Assembly (NCBI GenBank): GCA_022819985.1
Contig: JAJEGH010000045.1
Location: forward strand, 1 to 64,000
Reading direction: 5' to 3'
Origin: Alphaproteobacteria bacterium
Lineage (GTDB): Bacteria > Pseudomonadota > Alphaproteobacteria > Bin65
DNA: 64,000 nucleotides
A program made the translations under genes and the position numbers. This document shows, in pieces, positions 20,247-30,247 of the stretch. Under the pieces are notes generated by a model. The model saw nothing but the letters and a program-made list of their open reading frames with translations, was not told the origin of the DNA and made no database searches. Within the stretch, counting starts at the first letter, position 1, and each line of letters starts with the position of its first letter.

Positions 20247-23123
20247 ATGACCGTCGACTACCGAGACACGATTTTCCTGCCGCAAACCGACTTTCCCATG
20301 CGTGCCGGCCTGCCGAAAAAGGAGCCGGAAATCCAGAAGCGCTGGGAAGACGAGGACCTGTACGGCCAGCTGCGCCGGGCGAGCGCGGGTCGGGAAAAAT
20401 TCATCCTGCACGACGGGCCGCCCTACGCCAACGGCAACATCCATATCGGCACCGGGCTCAACAAGATCCTCAAGGATCTCATCAACCGGACCCGGCAGAT
20501 GCTGGGCAAGGACGCGAATTACGTTCCCGGCTGGGACTGCCACGGCCTGCCCATCGAGTGGAAGATCGAAGAGCAGTACCGCGCCAAGGGCCGGGACCGA
20601 AGCGCCGTGCCGATCAACGATTTCCGGCGCGAATGCCGCGAATTCGCCGAGCACTGGATCGAGATCCAGCGCGAGGAGTTCAAGCGCCTCGGCGTGATCG
20701 GCCGCTGGGACGATCCCTACCTGACGATGACGTTCGACTCGGAGGCGCTGATCGCGGCCGAGCTGATGAAGTTCGCCGCCGGCGGCAAGCTCTATCGCGG
20801 CTCGAAGCCGGTCATGTGGTCGGTCGTCGAGGGCACCGCGCTCGCCGAAGCGGAAGTCGAATATCTCGACCACGAATCCGACACGATCTGGGCGAAGTTC
20901 CCGGTTGCCGCCGGACCGGACGGACTGGCCGGCGCTTCGGTCGTCATCTGGACGACGACGCCCTGGACGATCCCCGGCAACCGGGCGGTCTGTTATTCCG
21001 GCCGCCTGCCCTACGGACTGTACAAGGTGACTGCGGCGCCCGACGGCAACTGGGCGAAGGCCGGCGACCGGCTGATCCTGGCCGACGCGCTGGCCGGCGA
21101 CGTCCTGGGCGCCGCGCGCGTCGAAGGCTACGAGAGGCTGCGGGCCGTCGGTGCGGACGATTTCGAGGCGGCGGTCTGCGCCCATCCGCTGCGCGACGCC
21201 GGCCTCGACGGGTACGGGTTCGATGTGCCCCTGCTGGCCGGCGACCATGTCACCGACGATGCCGGCACCGGCTTCGTCCACACCGCGCCGGGGCACGGCC
21301 GGGAGGATTTCGAGATCTGGACCGCCGGCGAAGCCGGGCTCAAGGCGAAGGGCATCGAAACGGCCATTCCCTTCACCGTCGGCCCCGACGGCGCATTCAC
21401 CGAAGACGCACCCGGCTTCACCGGCGAATTCGTCATTACCGAAAAGGGGAAGAAGGGCGGCGCCAACAAGGCGGTGATCGCAGCCCTCGCCGAAGCCGAC
21501 GCCCTGATCGCGCGCGGCCGGCTGAAGCACCAGTATCCCCATTCCTGGCGCTCGAAAAAGCCGGTCATCTTCCGCAACACGCCGCAATGGTTCATCGGCA
21601 TGGGCGACGGCGAGCCCGAAGGTCTGCGCAAGACCGCGCTCGACGCTATCGACGCAACCCGCTTCTTCCCGGCGACGGGCCGGAACCGCCTGTACGCCAT
21701 GATCGAGCAGCGGCCGGACTGGGTAATCTCGCGCCAGCGCGCCTGGGGCGTGCCGATCGCCGTGTTCGCCGATCCGGCGACCGGCGAGGTGCTGAACGAC
21801 CCGGCGGTCAACGAGCGCATTATCGAAGCCTTCCGCGAGGAAAGCTCCGACGCCTGGTTCATGGACGGCGCACGCGCGCGCTTCCTCGGCGAGGCGCACC
21901 GGGACGGCCCGTGGGAAAAGGTCGACGATATCCTCGACGTCTGGTTCGAGAGCGGCTGCACCCACGCCTTCTGCCTGGAGCAGGAGCCGGGCGAGCTGGT
22001 CTGGCCGGCCTCGCTCTATCTCGAAGGCTCGGACCAGCATCGCGGCTGGTTCCATTCCTCCCTGCTCGAATCCTGCGGCACCCGCGGCCGGGCGCCCTAT
22101 GACGCCGTGCTGACCCACGGCTTCGTCACGGACGAGGAAGGGCGCAAGATGTCCAAGTCTCTGGGCAACGTCACGGCGCCCCAGGAAATCTGCGACCGGT
22201 ACGGCGCCGATATCCTGCGCCTGTGGGTCGTCGCCTCGGACTATTCCGAAGACCTGCGCATCGGGCCGGAGATCGTCAAACAACAGGCCGACACCTACCG
22301 CCGGCTGCGCAACACGCTGCGCTTCATCCTCGGCAATGTGGCCGGTTTCTCGGACGAAGAGAAGGTTGCGCCGGCCGACATGCCGGAGCTGGAGCGCTGG
22401 GTGCTGCACCGGTTGCACGCGCTGGACCGCGAATTGCGCAAGGCCTGCGACGCCTTCGAGTTCCACGGCTTCTACGCCGCCCTGCACCATTTCTGCGCCA
22501 CCGAACTGTCGGCCTTCTATCTCGATATCCGCAAGGACGCGCTCTATTGCGACCGGCCGGATGCGCTGAGGCGGCGGGCGGCGCGCACGGTGCTGGACAT
22601 CCTGTTCGACTGCCTGACCGCCTGGCTCGCGCCGGTGATCTGCTTTACCGCAGAGGAAGCCTGGACGGCGCGCCACGGCGACGATGCCGGCAGCGTTCAT
22701 CTGCGGACCTTCCCGGACATTCCGGCGGACTGGCGGGACGATGCCCTGGCGAAGAAATGGTCGAAGATCCGCGCCCTGCGCCGCGTCGTGACCGGCGCGC
22801 TGGAGGAAGAGCGGGCGGCCAAGCGGATCGGCTCGAGCCTCGACGCCGCCCCTTCGGTGGAAGCGACGCCGGACTATGTCGAGGCCATGAACGGCGTCGA
22901 CCTTGCCGAAATCGCCATCACCTCGGCGGCCACGCTCGTTGCGAGCGCCGATCCGCGGGGCGCATTCGCCATGCCCGAAGTCGCCGGTGTGGCGGTGACG
23001 CCGGCGCCGGCCGAACATCCGAAATGCGCCCGGTGCTGGAAAAAACTGCCGGATGTGGGCGCCGACCCGGACGTGCCGGATACCTGCGGCCGCTGCGCCG
23101 ATGCGGTCCGGGCCCGGCGCTGA
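20247..23123 (+). CDS. ileS: Isoleucyl-tRNA synthetase
   Basis: 958 residues, usual for a bacterial class Ia IleRS. The HIGH signature is HIGT (66-69) within [17 protein letters not shown] is at 634-638 with SLGN following. The editing domain (about 190-400) includes [12 protein letters not shown] and the [12 protein letters not shown] loop with the conserved Asp after it. The C-terminal zinc finger reads CARCWKKL...CGRC. lspA follows 9 bp after the stop. Confidence 0.97.
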   Translation: MTVDYRDTIFLPQTDFPMRAGLPKKEPEIQKRWEDEDLYGQLRRASAGREKFILHDGPPYANGNIHIGTGLNKILKDLINRTRQMLGKDANYVPGWDCHGLPIEWKIEEQYRAKGRDRSAVPINDFRRECREFAEHWIEIQREEFKRLGVIGRWDDPYLTMTFDSEALIAAELMKFAAGGKLYRGSKPVMWSVVEGTALAEAEVEYLDHESDTIWAKFPVAAGPDGLAGASVVIWTTTPWTIPGNRAVCYSGRLPYGLYKVTAAPDGNWAKAGDRLILADALAGDVLGAARVEGYERLRAVGADDFEAAVCAHPLRDAGLDGYGFDVPLLAGDHVTDDAGTGFVHTAPGHGREDFEIWTAGEAGLKAKGIETAIPFTVGPDGAFTEDAPGFTGEFVITEKGKKGGANKAVIAALAEADALIARGRLKHQYPHSWRSKKPVIFRNTPQWFIGMGDGEPEGLRKTALDAIDATRFFPATGRNRLYAMIEQRPDWVISRQRAWGVPIAVFADPATGEVLNDPAVNERIIEAFREESSDAWFMDGARARFLGEAHRDGPWEKVDDILDVWFESGCTHAFCLEQEPGELVWPASLYLEGSDQHRGWFHSSLLESCGTRGRAPYDAVLTHGFVTDEEGRKMSKSLGNVTAPQEICDRYGADILRLWVVASDYSEDLRIGPEIVKQQADTYRRLRNTLRFILGNVAGFSDEEKVAPADMPELERWVLHRLHALDRELRKACDAFEFHGFYAALHHFCATELSAFYLDIRKDALYCDRPDALRRRAARTVLDILFDCLTAWLAPVICFTAEEAWTARHGDDAGSVHLRTFPDIPADWRDDALAKKWSKIRALRRVVTGALEEERAAKRIGSSLDAAPSVEATPDYVEAMNGVDLAEIAITSAATLVASADPRGAFAMPEVAGVAVTPAPAEHPKCARCWKKLPDVGADPDVPDTCGRCADAVRARR

Positions 23124-23132
23124 AACACGGGC

Positions 23133-23615
23133 ATGGCCGCCCGGCGATACGGCTTCGTCGCGGGCCTCGGCGCCCTGATCCTGGCGCTCGATCAGGCCAG
23201 CAAGGCCTGGGTGCTCGGCGCGCTCGATGCGGCCCGCCCGGCGATCGAGGTCACCTCGTTCCTTAATGTCGTCCTGGTCTGGAACCGGGGCGTCAGCTTC
23301 GGGCTGTTCGACCGCGAATCGGACTGGCAACCCTGGCTGCTCGTCGGCCTGAGCCTGGTCATCGTGGCCGGCCTGCTGGTCTGGCTCCGTACGGCGCGCG
23401 GCCGCTGGACGACGCTGGCGATCGCCCTGGTCGCCGGCGGCGCCATCGGCAATGCGGTGGACCGGGCGCGGCTGGGCGCCGTGGTGGATTTCATCGATTT
23501 CCATGCCGGCGGCTGGCATTTCGCGGCCTTCAACGTGGCGGACGCGGCGATCACCTGCGGCGTCGCGGTATTGTTGGCCGTTTCCTTGTTCGGTGGCCGG
23601 AGGAACGCTACATAA
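23133..23615 (+). CDS. lspA: Prolipoprotein signal peptidase (signal peptidase II)
   Basis: 160-residue inner-membrane aspartic protease that removes signal peptides from diacylglyceryl-modified prolipoproteins. Four hydrophobic helices are visible. The catalytic Asp residues are D119 in VVDFIDF and D137 in FNVADAAI; NRGVSFG and GGAIGNAVDR are further family motifs. The next gene encodes a lipoprotein that would be a substrate. Confidence 0.96.
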   Translation: MAARRYGFVAGLGALILALDQASKAWVLGALDAARPAIEVTSFLNVVLVWNRGVSFGLFDRESDWQPWLLVGLSLVIVAGLLVWLRTARGRWTTLAIALVAGGAIGNAVDRARLGAVVDFIDFHAGGWHFAAFNVADAAITCGVAVLLAVSLFGGRRNAT

Positions 23616-23660
23616 CCGCGACGTCCGGTCGGCGACGGTTTCCGGCGATCTGCTGTGGGG

Positions 23661-24110
23661 ATGAAGGCGATGACGAAATCGGTAAGGTCCGGGCGGCGGG
23701 TTGCGGTCCTTGCGTCCGTTCTGGCGGCGGCGCTGGCGCTCAGCGGATGCAGTTTTCTCGACGACGTCCTCAAAGGCACCAATCCGATCGCGAAGGAACT
23801 CGACAAGACGGCCCGCAAGGGCGTGACCGAGCCTCCGGACCGGTCACTGTCGATTCCGCCGGGCTATTCGCTGCTGCCGCCGGTCGATGCGGCCGGAAGG
23901 GGCAGCGCGCCGGGCGCCGCACCGGGCGGCAGGAGCGGCGGCGCCAACGCCGCCGGAGCCCCGGCTTCGAAGAAGATCGACCTCGGCGCCGCCAGGGGCG
24001 GCGAAGCGGTGACCCGCGAGACCGTCGTCACGAACCGCGGGGCCGTCAGGGAAGGAAATCCGGGCAAGGGCGAACAGGCGCCGTCGAACCCACCCGCGAA
24101 GAAGAACTGA
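23661..24110 (+). CDS. BamF-like (DUF3035) lipoprotein
   Basis: 149 residues: basic N-terminus, hydrophobic stretch, lipobox LSGC with the lipid-accepting Cys at 30, then a short low-complexity domain. EPPDRSLSIPPGYSLLPP matches the Pro-rich signature of the alphaproteobacterial DUF3035/BamF lipoproteins, which associate with the outer-membrane beta-barrel assembly complex; the position between lspA and M16 peptidases is the usual one for this family. The C-terminal half is Gly/Ala/Asn-rich and probably disordered. Start uncertain: GTG 23655, ATG 23661 or ATG 23670. Confidence 0.72.
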   Translation: MKAMTKSVRSGRRVAVLASVLAAALALSGCSFLDDVLKGTNPIAKELDKTARKGVTEPPDRSLSIPPGYSLLPPVDAAGRGSAPGAAPGGRSGGANAAGAPASKKIDLGAARGGEAVTRETVVTNRGAVREGNPGKGEQAPSNPPAKKN

Positions 24111-24285
24111 CCGCCGTTCGGCGCAGCCGGCCTTCCGACGCACGCCGGATCCGCGGCGCCTGTTCCGGCAATGCAGCGGGCCTTGCCATATCCCGGCCAC
24201 AAGTTGCAGCGATGAAGGGCGCACAAGGCGTCGGACGGGCGGCCTGCCGCGCGACCGGCCCGGCGAGCGATTGCAGGAGAATGCC

Positions 24286-25713
24286 GTGTTCAGTGGAAGA
24301 ATGGCGCGTCGCATACCGCGGCCGGGGCCGGCCCTCGCCGCTCTGCTTCTGATCTGCGGCGCGGCCGCATCCGCATCCGGCGACCCGGCGGCCGCCCAGG
24401 AGCCGCAGCGCCGGGGCCTGTTCGATGCCGAGACCTTCACCCTGAAGAACGGCCTGCGCGGGGTCGTCATCGTCAACCGGCGGGCGCCGGTCGCGCTCCA
24501 CATGCTCTGGTACAGAGCCGGCGCCATCGACGAGCCGGCCGGCAAGTCGGGTATCGCCCATTTCCTCGAACACCTGCTGTTCAAGGCTACGAAAACCCTG
24601 AAGTCCGGCGAATTTTCCAGGATCGTCGCCGCCAACGGCGGCCGGGAAAACGCCTTCACCAGCTGGGATTACACCGGCTATTTCCAGTTCGTCGCCAGGG
24701 ACCGCCTGCCCCGGATGATGGAGATCGAGGCGGACCGCATGGCGAATCTCGTGCTGTCGGAAGAGGACGTCCGCCAGGAACGGCAGGTCATCCTCGAGGA
24801 ACGGCGGTCGCGCATCGAAGGCCGGCCGTCGTCGATCCTGTGGGAGCAGGCGCGCCGCGCCCTCTATCTCAACCATCGCTACGGCCGCCCGATCATCGGC
24901 TGGATGCACGAAATGGAACAGCTGTCGCGCCGGGACGCGCTCGATTTCTACAAGAAGTATTACCGCCCGAACAACGCGGTCCTGGTCGTTGCCGGCGATG
25001 TCGACCCGGCTGAGGTGCGCCGCCTGGCGGAGAAATATTACGGCCCCGTGGCGCGGGCGAAGGCGCCGCCGCGCCGCAAGCTGCTGGAGCCGCCGCAACG
25101 CGCGGAGCGCCGGGTGATCTACCGCGATGCCCGGGTGCGCCGGCCGTCGTTCGGCCGGATGTATTTCGCGCCCGGCTACAACAGCAGCGGCGCGGAGCAC
25201 GCCTACGCCCTGCAGGTGCTGGCCCGGCTGCTCGGCGCGTCGTCGACCAGCCTGCTTTACCGGAGCCTCGTGGTGCGCCGGAAGCTGGCAACCGCCGCCG
25301 GCGCCGATTATGGCGCGAGCCGGCGCGGCCCGTCCGACTTCTATGTCTATGCGTCGCCGCGGCCCGGCGTCGGCATCGATGCGCTCGAAAAAGCTGTCGA
25401 TGCCGAACTGGACAAAGTCCTGAAGCACGGCGTCTCCAGGGAAGATGTCGAAGCGGCGAAGCAGCAATTGCAGGATATGGCGGTCTTCGCCCGCGACAGT
25501 CTGCGGACCGGCGCCCACGCCATCGCGACGGCGCTGATCGCCGGGCGCACGGTCCGGGACGTCGAGCAATGGCCGGAGCGGATCGGCGCCGTGACGGTCG
25601 ACCGGGTCAACGCGGCGGCGCGTTATGTCCTGCAGCGGCGGAAATCCGTCACCGCCCTTCTGCTGCCGGACCGGTCCGGCGAAACGAAGAAGGCCGAGGT
25701 GCAAAAACGATGA
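24286..25713 (+). CDS. M16 family zinc peptidase, catalytic subunit
   Basis: 475 residues with an N-terminal export signal (hydrophobic 15-31). The inverted zinc motif HXXEH is intact: H92, E95, H96 in HFLEHLLFK, with the downstream Glu in the EDVRQERQVILEERR helix. A C-terminal M16 domain follows. AGGAG at 24275-24279 supports the GTG start at 24286; a TTG at 24271 is possible. The ATGA overlap with the next gene suggests a heterodimer: this subunit supplies the zinc, the next one the substrate-gripping R/Y pair. Likely periplasmic degradation of peptides or signal peptides. Confidence 0.92.
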   Translation: MFSGRMARRIPRPGPALAALLLICGAAASASGDPAAAQEPQRRGLFDAETFTLKNGLRGVVIVNRRAPVALHMLWYRAGAIDEPAGKSGIAHFLEHLLFKATKTLKSGEFSRIVAANGGRENAFTSWDYTGYFQFVARDRLPRMMEIEADRMANLVLSEEDVRQERQVILEERRSRIEGRPSSILWEQARRALYLNHRYGRPIIGWMHEMEQLSRRDALDFYKKYYRPNNAVLVVAGDVDPAEVRRLAEKYYGPVARAKAPPRRKLLEPPQRAERRVIYRDARVRRPSFGRMYFAPGYNSSGAEHAYALQVLARLLGASSTSLLYRSLVVRRKLATAAGADYGASRRGPSDFYVYASPRPGVGIDALEKAVDAELDKVLKHGVSREDVEAAKQQLQDMAVFARDSLRTGAHAIATALIAGRTVRDVEQWPERIGAVTVDRVNAAARYVLQRRKSVTALLLPDRSGETKKAEVQKR

Positions 25714-27041
25714 CGGTCCTCCAGCGCATCGCCGGGCCGGTTGCGGCGTTCGCGGCCGGCGCGCTCGCCCTGTTCGCCGTCTCCGCCGCATCGGCGGCCG
25801 TCGAGGTCCGCAAGGTCGTCAGCCCGTCGGGCATCGTCGCGTGGCTGGTCGAGGACCGCAGCAATCCGATCGTCTCCGTGAGTTTCGGGTTCCGCGCCGG
25901 CGGGTCCTACGACCCCCCCGGCAAGGAAGGGCTGGCCGAGCTCGCGTCCATCCTGCTGGACGAAGGAGCCGGGCCGATGGATGCGCTGGCCTTCCAGAAA
26001 AGGCTCGAAAGGCTGTCGATCCGGTTGGAGTTCGAGGTCGGCCGCGACCAGTTCCACGGCACGCTCAGAACCTTGAGCCGCAACCGCGACGCGGCGTTCG
26101 AGATGGTCGGCCTGGCGCTCTCCCGGCCGCGCTTCGACGCCGACGCAGTGGAGCGCATGCGCGCCGGCCTGCTGTCGAACTATCTGCGCAACAGCCGGCG
26201 GCCGCGCTACCTTGCGCGCCGCACCTTCTGGTCTTCGGCCTATCCGGACCACCCCTACGGCCGCCCGGTTTCCGGCACCGACAAGAGCCTCGGCGCGATC
26301 TCCCGGGCCGACCTGCAGCGCTTCGTCGCCGACAATTTCACCCGGGACAACCTGTTCGTCGGCGTCGTCGGCGACGTGACGCCGGCCCGGCTGGCTGTGC
26401 TGCTCGACAAGGCGTTCGGCGGCCTGCCCGCGCAACAGCAGGCGCGTCCGGTGCCGGCCGCCGCGCCGAAGCTGCCGGGCGGGGTCTCGGTCAGGCAGTT
26501 CGATACGCCGCAGAGCGTCGTCATATTCGGCCAGCCGGGCCTGCCGCGCCGGCATCCGGATTACTACGCGGCCTATATCCTGAACCATATTCTGGGCGGC
26601 GGCGGCTTTACATCCCGGCTCTACCTCGAAATCCGGGAGAAGCGCGGCCTGGCCTATTCGGTCTACTCCTATCTCTGGCCGATGCGGCGCACGGCCCTGA
26701 TGCTCGGCGGCGTGGCGACCCAGAATGCGCGGGTTGCCGAATCGGTCGCGATTGTCCGGGCGGAATGGGCTCGCATGGCGGAAGGGGGACCGAGCGCCGA
26801 AGAACTGGAAGCGGCCAAGAAATTCCTGACCGGCAGTTATCCGCTGCGCTTCTCAAGCTCCTCGCGGATCGCGGACATGCTGGTCGGTCTGCAGTTCGAG
26901 GGTCTTGAGCCGGATTATTTCGCCAAGCGGAACGGCTATATCGAAAAGGTGACTCTGGCGGACGTCCGGCGGGTGGCGAAAGGCCTGCTGAAGCCGGACC
27001 GGCTGACCTTCGTCATTGTCGGCAAGCCGGCCGGCCTGTAA
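25710..27041 (+). CDS. M16 family peptidase-like, non-catalytic subunit
   Basis: 443 residues with a signal peptide (MTVLQRIAGPVAAF... cut after about residue 29). The position equivalent to HXXEH reads GLAELASILL, so no zinc can be bound. The C-terminal domain keeps REKRGLAYSVYSYLW, whose Arg and Tyr bind substrate in M16 heterodimers. Its ATG overlaps the stop of the catalytic subunit by 4 bp. Paired active/inactive M16 genes are standard in alphaproteobacteria. Confidence 0.92.
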   Translation: MTVLQRIAGPVAAFAAGALALFAVSAASAAVEVRKVVSPSGIVAWLVEDRSNPIVSVSFGFRAGGSYDPPGKEGLAELASILLDEGAGPMDALAFQKRLERLSIRLEFEVGRDQFHGTLRTLSRNRDAAFEMVGLALSRPRFDADAVERMRAGLLSNYLRNSRRPRYLARRTFWSSAYPDHPYGRPVSGTDKSLGAISRADLQRFVADNFTRDNLFVGVVGDVTPARLAVLLDKAFGGLPAQQQARPVPAAAPKLPGGVSVRQFDTPQSVVIFGQPGLPRRHPDYYAAYILNHILGGGGFTSRLYLEIREKRGLAYSVYSYLWPMRRTALMLGGVATQNARVAESVAIVRAEWARMAEGGPSAEELEAAKKFLTGSYPLRFSSSSRIADMLVGLQFEGLEPDYFAKRNGYIEKVTLADVRRVAKGLLKPDRLTFVIVGKPAGL

Positions 27042-27100
27042 GCACGCACGGTCGAACACCATCGTGCCGGCCGGCGCCGGCCCGGACCCGGCCGAACGCC

Positions 27101-28378
27101 ATGACCTCCCTCTATTCGCAGGATATTTCCGGGATCTTTCCGGCGTCTTCCGGGGCCGGCGGCCTGTCGCAGAGCGCCTTCGACGCCGCGTGCAGCGACG
27201 CCTGGATCGCCTTGCAGCGGATTTGCGACGAGCACGCGACCGGCGCCGCGCTGATGCGGCACGCCTTCCGTGGCGACGACTTGCCGGAGATCGAAACCGC
27301 GGCGCGGAATCTGGCAGCCGGCGCGTCGCGAATTTTCCTGATCGGCACCGGCGGCTCTTCTCTCGGGGCCCGGACCCTGTGCGCGACCGCGCCGGCGGGC
27401 CGGACGGCGTTCATCGAAAATGCCGATCCTGAAACCGTGGACCGAGCGGGCGGAGCGGAAATTGCCGACAGCGCCTTCCTCGCCGTCTCGAAATCCGGCG
27501 CTACAGCCGAGACCCTGGCGGTCTTCGCGCTGTATTGGGCGAAGGCGGAGCAGACGCTGGGCCCGGCCGAAGCGGCGGCGCGTTTCCTCGTCGTCACCGG
27601 GCCGCAGGAGTCGCCGCTGCGCCGGCTCGCCCGGCGGCACGGCATCGGAATTCTGGACCACGAGCCGGATGTCGTTGGCCGCATGGCCATCCTCGCCAAT
27701 ATCGGTCTGCTGCCGGCCGCGATAGACGGCGTCGACGTTCGCGCGGTGCGGGCCGGCGCGCGCAGTGTTGCGGAGCAGGCGCTAAGCGCGCCAACCGCGG
27801 CGGACTGCCCGCCGGCGCTGGGTGCGGCGATGCAGGTGGCGCTCATGCGCGAGCAGGGCGCGCGCGCCAGCATCCTGATGCCCTATGCCGACCGGCTGGC
27901 GGAATTTTCCTTGTGGTACTGCCAGCTCTGGGCGGAGAGCCTGGGCAAGGCGGGCTGCGGCAGCATGCCCTATCCGGCGCTCGGCATGGTCGACCAGCAC
28001 AGCCAGCTCCAGTTCTGGCTGGATGGCCCGCCGATCGGCGTCTACACGATCGTCGACCTGCCGCCTGCCGATGTGCCGCCGCTGCATTTCGACGAACCCG
28101 GCCTGGACTGGCTGGACGGCCGGACCCTCGGCGAGCTCATGGCGGCTGCAGCGCAGTCAACCGCCCGGCTTCTGGCGCAAAACGGCCGTCCGGTGCGGCG
28201 GATCCGGCTCTCCGCGACGCGCGTCGACGGCGAGGCCGTCGGCGCGCTGGCGATGCATTTCATGCTGGAGACGGCGCTCGCCGGATACATGCTGGGAGTC
28301 GATCCGTACAGCCAGCCCGCGGTTGACGCCGGAAAGGCGCTGATGCGCGATTTCCTCTCGAAATCCGGGGAGAGATGA
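27101..28378 (+). CDS. pgi: Glucose-6-phosphate isomerase, short form
   Basis: 425 residues against about 550 for the enterobacterial enzyme; short Pgi proteins of this kind are found in alphaproteobacteria. SIS fold with sugar-phosphate loops IGTGGSSLGART and SKSGATAETL, and MVDQHSQLQFWLDGP matching the conserved Pgi signature around the catalytic Gln/Glu region. Interconverts glucose-6-phosphate and fructose-6-phosphate. It lies between the M16 pair and mutL, the usual neighbourhood in this group. Confidence 0.9.
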   Translation: MTSLYSQDISGIFPASSGAGGLSQSAFDAACSDAWIALQRICDEHATGAALMRHAFRGDDLPEIETAARNLAAGASRIFLIGTGGSSLGARTLCATAPAGRTAFIENADPETVDRAGGAEIADSAFLAVSKSGATAETLAVFALYWAKAEQTLGPAEAAARFLVVTGPQESPLRRLARRHGIGILDHEPDVVGRMAILANIGLLPAAIDGVDVRAVRAGARSVAEQALSAPTAADCPPALGAAMQVALMREQGARASILMPYADRLAEFSLWYCQLWAESLGKAGCGSMPYPALGMVDQHSQLQFWLDGPPIGVYTIVDLPPADVPPLHFDEPGLDWLDGRTLGELMAAAAQSTARLLAQNGRPVRRIRLSATRVDGEAVGALAMHFMLETALAGYMLGVDPYSQPAVDAGKALMRDFLSKSGER

Positions 28379-28395
28379 TTTACATTATCTGGTGA

Positions 28396-30243
28396 ATGAT
28401 TCGTCTCCTTCCACCAGATGTTGTCAACCGCATTGCGGCGGGCGAAGTGATCGAGCGTCCGGCGGCGGTCGTCAAGGAACTGGTCGAGAATGCGATCGAC
28501 GCCGGCGCGCGCAAGATCGACGCGATCGTGCGCAACGGCGGCCGGAGCTATATCGCCGTGACCGACGACGGCTGCGGCATGGGGCGCAAGGCGCTGTCGC
28601 TTGCGGTGGAGCGGCACGCCACCAGCAAGCTGCCGGACGACGACCTCGTCAACATTTCGACCCTCGGCTTCCGCGGCGAGGCCCTGCCTTCGATCGGCGC
28701 GGTCAGCCGGCTCAAGATCACGACCCGGGAAGCGGCATCCGATACGGGCTGGTCGATCCACATCCAGGGCGGTCTGCGCGGCATCCCCGGGCCGGCGCCC
28801 ATGCCCGGCGGGACCAAGGTCGAGGTCTTCGACCTGTTCTACGCCACGCCGGCGCGGCTCAAATTCCTCAAGAGCGGGCGCAGCGAGCAGCAGGCGGTGT
28901 GCGATACCGTCAACCGGTTGGCGATGGCGCATCCGGAGATCGGTTTCACCCTGCGCGGCGACGGCGAACGCCCGCTGGCCGCGCTGCCGGTCAACACCGG
29001 GGACATGTTCGACATCCGGCTGGCGCGCCTTTCGGCCATTCTGGGCAGGGACTTCGCCGACAATGCCGTGCGCGTCGACGCTGTGCGCGACACCATGCGG
29101 CTGACCGGCCATATCGGCGTGCCGACCCTGCACCGGGGCACCGCGCGCCACCAGTTCCTGTTCGTCAACGGGAGGCCCGTCAAGGACCGCCTGATGACCG
29201 GAGCCGTCCGCGGCGCCTATCGGGATTTCCTGGCGCGCGACCGCCATCCCGTCGTCGCCCTGTTCCTCGATATTTCGCCGGACGAGGTGGACGTCAATGT
29301 CCATCCGGCGAAGGCGGAGGTCCGGTTCCGCGATTCGGGAGCGGTCCGCGGGATGATCGTCAGCGCCCTGCGCCACGCGCTGGCCGAAGCCGGCCACCGG
29401 GCATCGACGACCGTCGCGGATGCGGCGCTCGGCGCGTTCCGCCCGTCGAACGGCAGCGCCGCGCCGTCCCCCGCTCCGGACTACCCGGCCAACGGCACCC
29501 CCTTCGACGGCGATGGCCCGGCGTTCGGCGGCATGGCGGAAGCGGCGACAGCGTGGCAACGCCCGAACCCGCCGCACCGGCCGGCGATCGGGACATTCGA
29601 CGGCATGACGGCGCCGTCGGCGCGCTTGGGCGACATCCCGGAGCCCGATGAATCCGCGTTCGATAACCCTCTCGGCGCCGCCCGGGCCCAGGTTCACCGC
29701 ACCTATATCGTGTCCCAGACCGCCGACGGGATCGTGATCGTCGATCAGCACGCAGCCCATGAGCGGCTGGTCTACGAGGAAATGAAAAGGGCGCTCGCCA
29801 ACGGCGGCGTTCACCGCCAGGGCCTGCTGATTCCGGAAGTCGTCGAACTCGAAGACGAGGCGGCCAATGCCCTGATCGCGCGGCGCGGCGATCTGGCGGA
29901 ATTCGGGCTGGCGATCGAGAAATTCGGCGGCGGCGCCATCGTTGTGCGCGAATATCCGGCGCTGCTGGGCGACGGCGACATCCAGGGCCTGGTGCGCGAC
30001 CTGGCCGACGAGATCGTCGAAATGGGCGGCGACTTTTCGCTCAAGGAGAAGCTGGACGAGGTGTGCGGCACGATCGCCTGCCACAGTTCCATCCGCGCCG
30101 GGCGGTCGATGAACGGCGACGAGATGAACGCGCTCCTGCGCCAGATGGAATCCACGCCCCACAGCGGCCAGTGCAATCACGGCCGCCCGACCTATGTCGA
30201 ACTGAAGCTGGACGATCTCGAGCGGCTGTTCGGCCGGCGCTGA
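28396..30243 (+). CDS. mutL: DNA mismatch repair protein MutL with endonuclease motif
   Basis: 615 residues. N-terminal GHKL ATPase: ELVENAIDAGA (motif I), DDGCGM (II), ATSKL and TLGFRGEALPSI (III). The middle DVNVHPAKAEVRF segment and a Pro/Ala-rich linker (about 350-430) lead to the C-terminal dimer domain. The metal-binding nicking motif DQHAAHERLVYE is at 450-461, with CNHGRP at 593-598, so this MutL should be an endonuclease, as expected for bacteria without MutH. The stop is 4 bp from the stop of the convergent amidase gene. Confidence 0.96.
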   Translation: MIRLLPPDVVNRIAAGEVIERPAAVVKELVENAIDAGARKIDAIVRNGGRSYIAVTDDGCGMGRKALSLAVERHATSKLPDDDLVNISTLGFRGEALPSIGAVSRLKITTREAASDTGWSIHIQGGLRGIPGPAPMPGGTKVEVFDLFYATPARLKFLKSGRSEQQAVCDTVNRLAMAHPEIGFTLRGDGERPLAALPVNTGDMFDIRLARLSAILGRDFADNAVRVDAVRDTMRLTGHIGVPTLHRGTARHQFLFVNGRPVKDRLMTGAVRGAYRDFLARDRHPVVALFLDISPDEVDVNVHPAKAEVRFRDSGAVRGMIVSALRHALAEAGHRASTTVADAALGAFRPSNGSAAPSPAPDYPANGTPFDGDGPAFGGMAEAATAWQRPNPPHRPAIGTFDGMTAPSARLGDIPEPDESAFDNPLGAARAQVHRTYIVSQTADGIVIVDQHAAHERLVYEEMKRALANGGVHRQGLLIPEVVELEDEAANALIARRGDLAEFGLAIEKFGGGAIVVREYPALLGDGDIQGLVRDLADEIVEMGGDFSLKEKLDEVCGTIACHSSIRAGRSMNGDEMNALLRQMESTPHSGQCNHGRPTYVELKLDDLERLFGRR

Positions 30244-30247
30244 TTCG

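Noticed and set aside
20241..23519. A 1092-codon minus-strand frame opposite ileS and lspA
   Set aside because: No recognisable motif, composition of an antisense frame, and fully covered by two certain genes.
25710..27041. Pseudogene status for the second M16 gene because HXXEH is missing
   Set aside because: Loss of the zinc motif is normal for the partner subunit of M16 heterodimers; the R/Y substrate residues and full length are kept.
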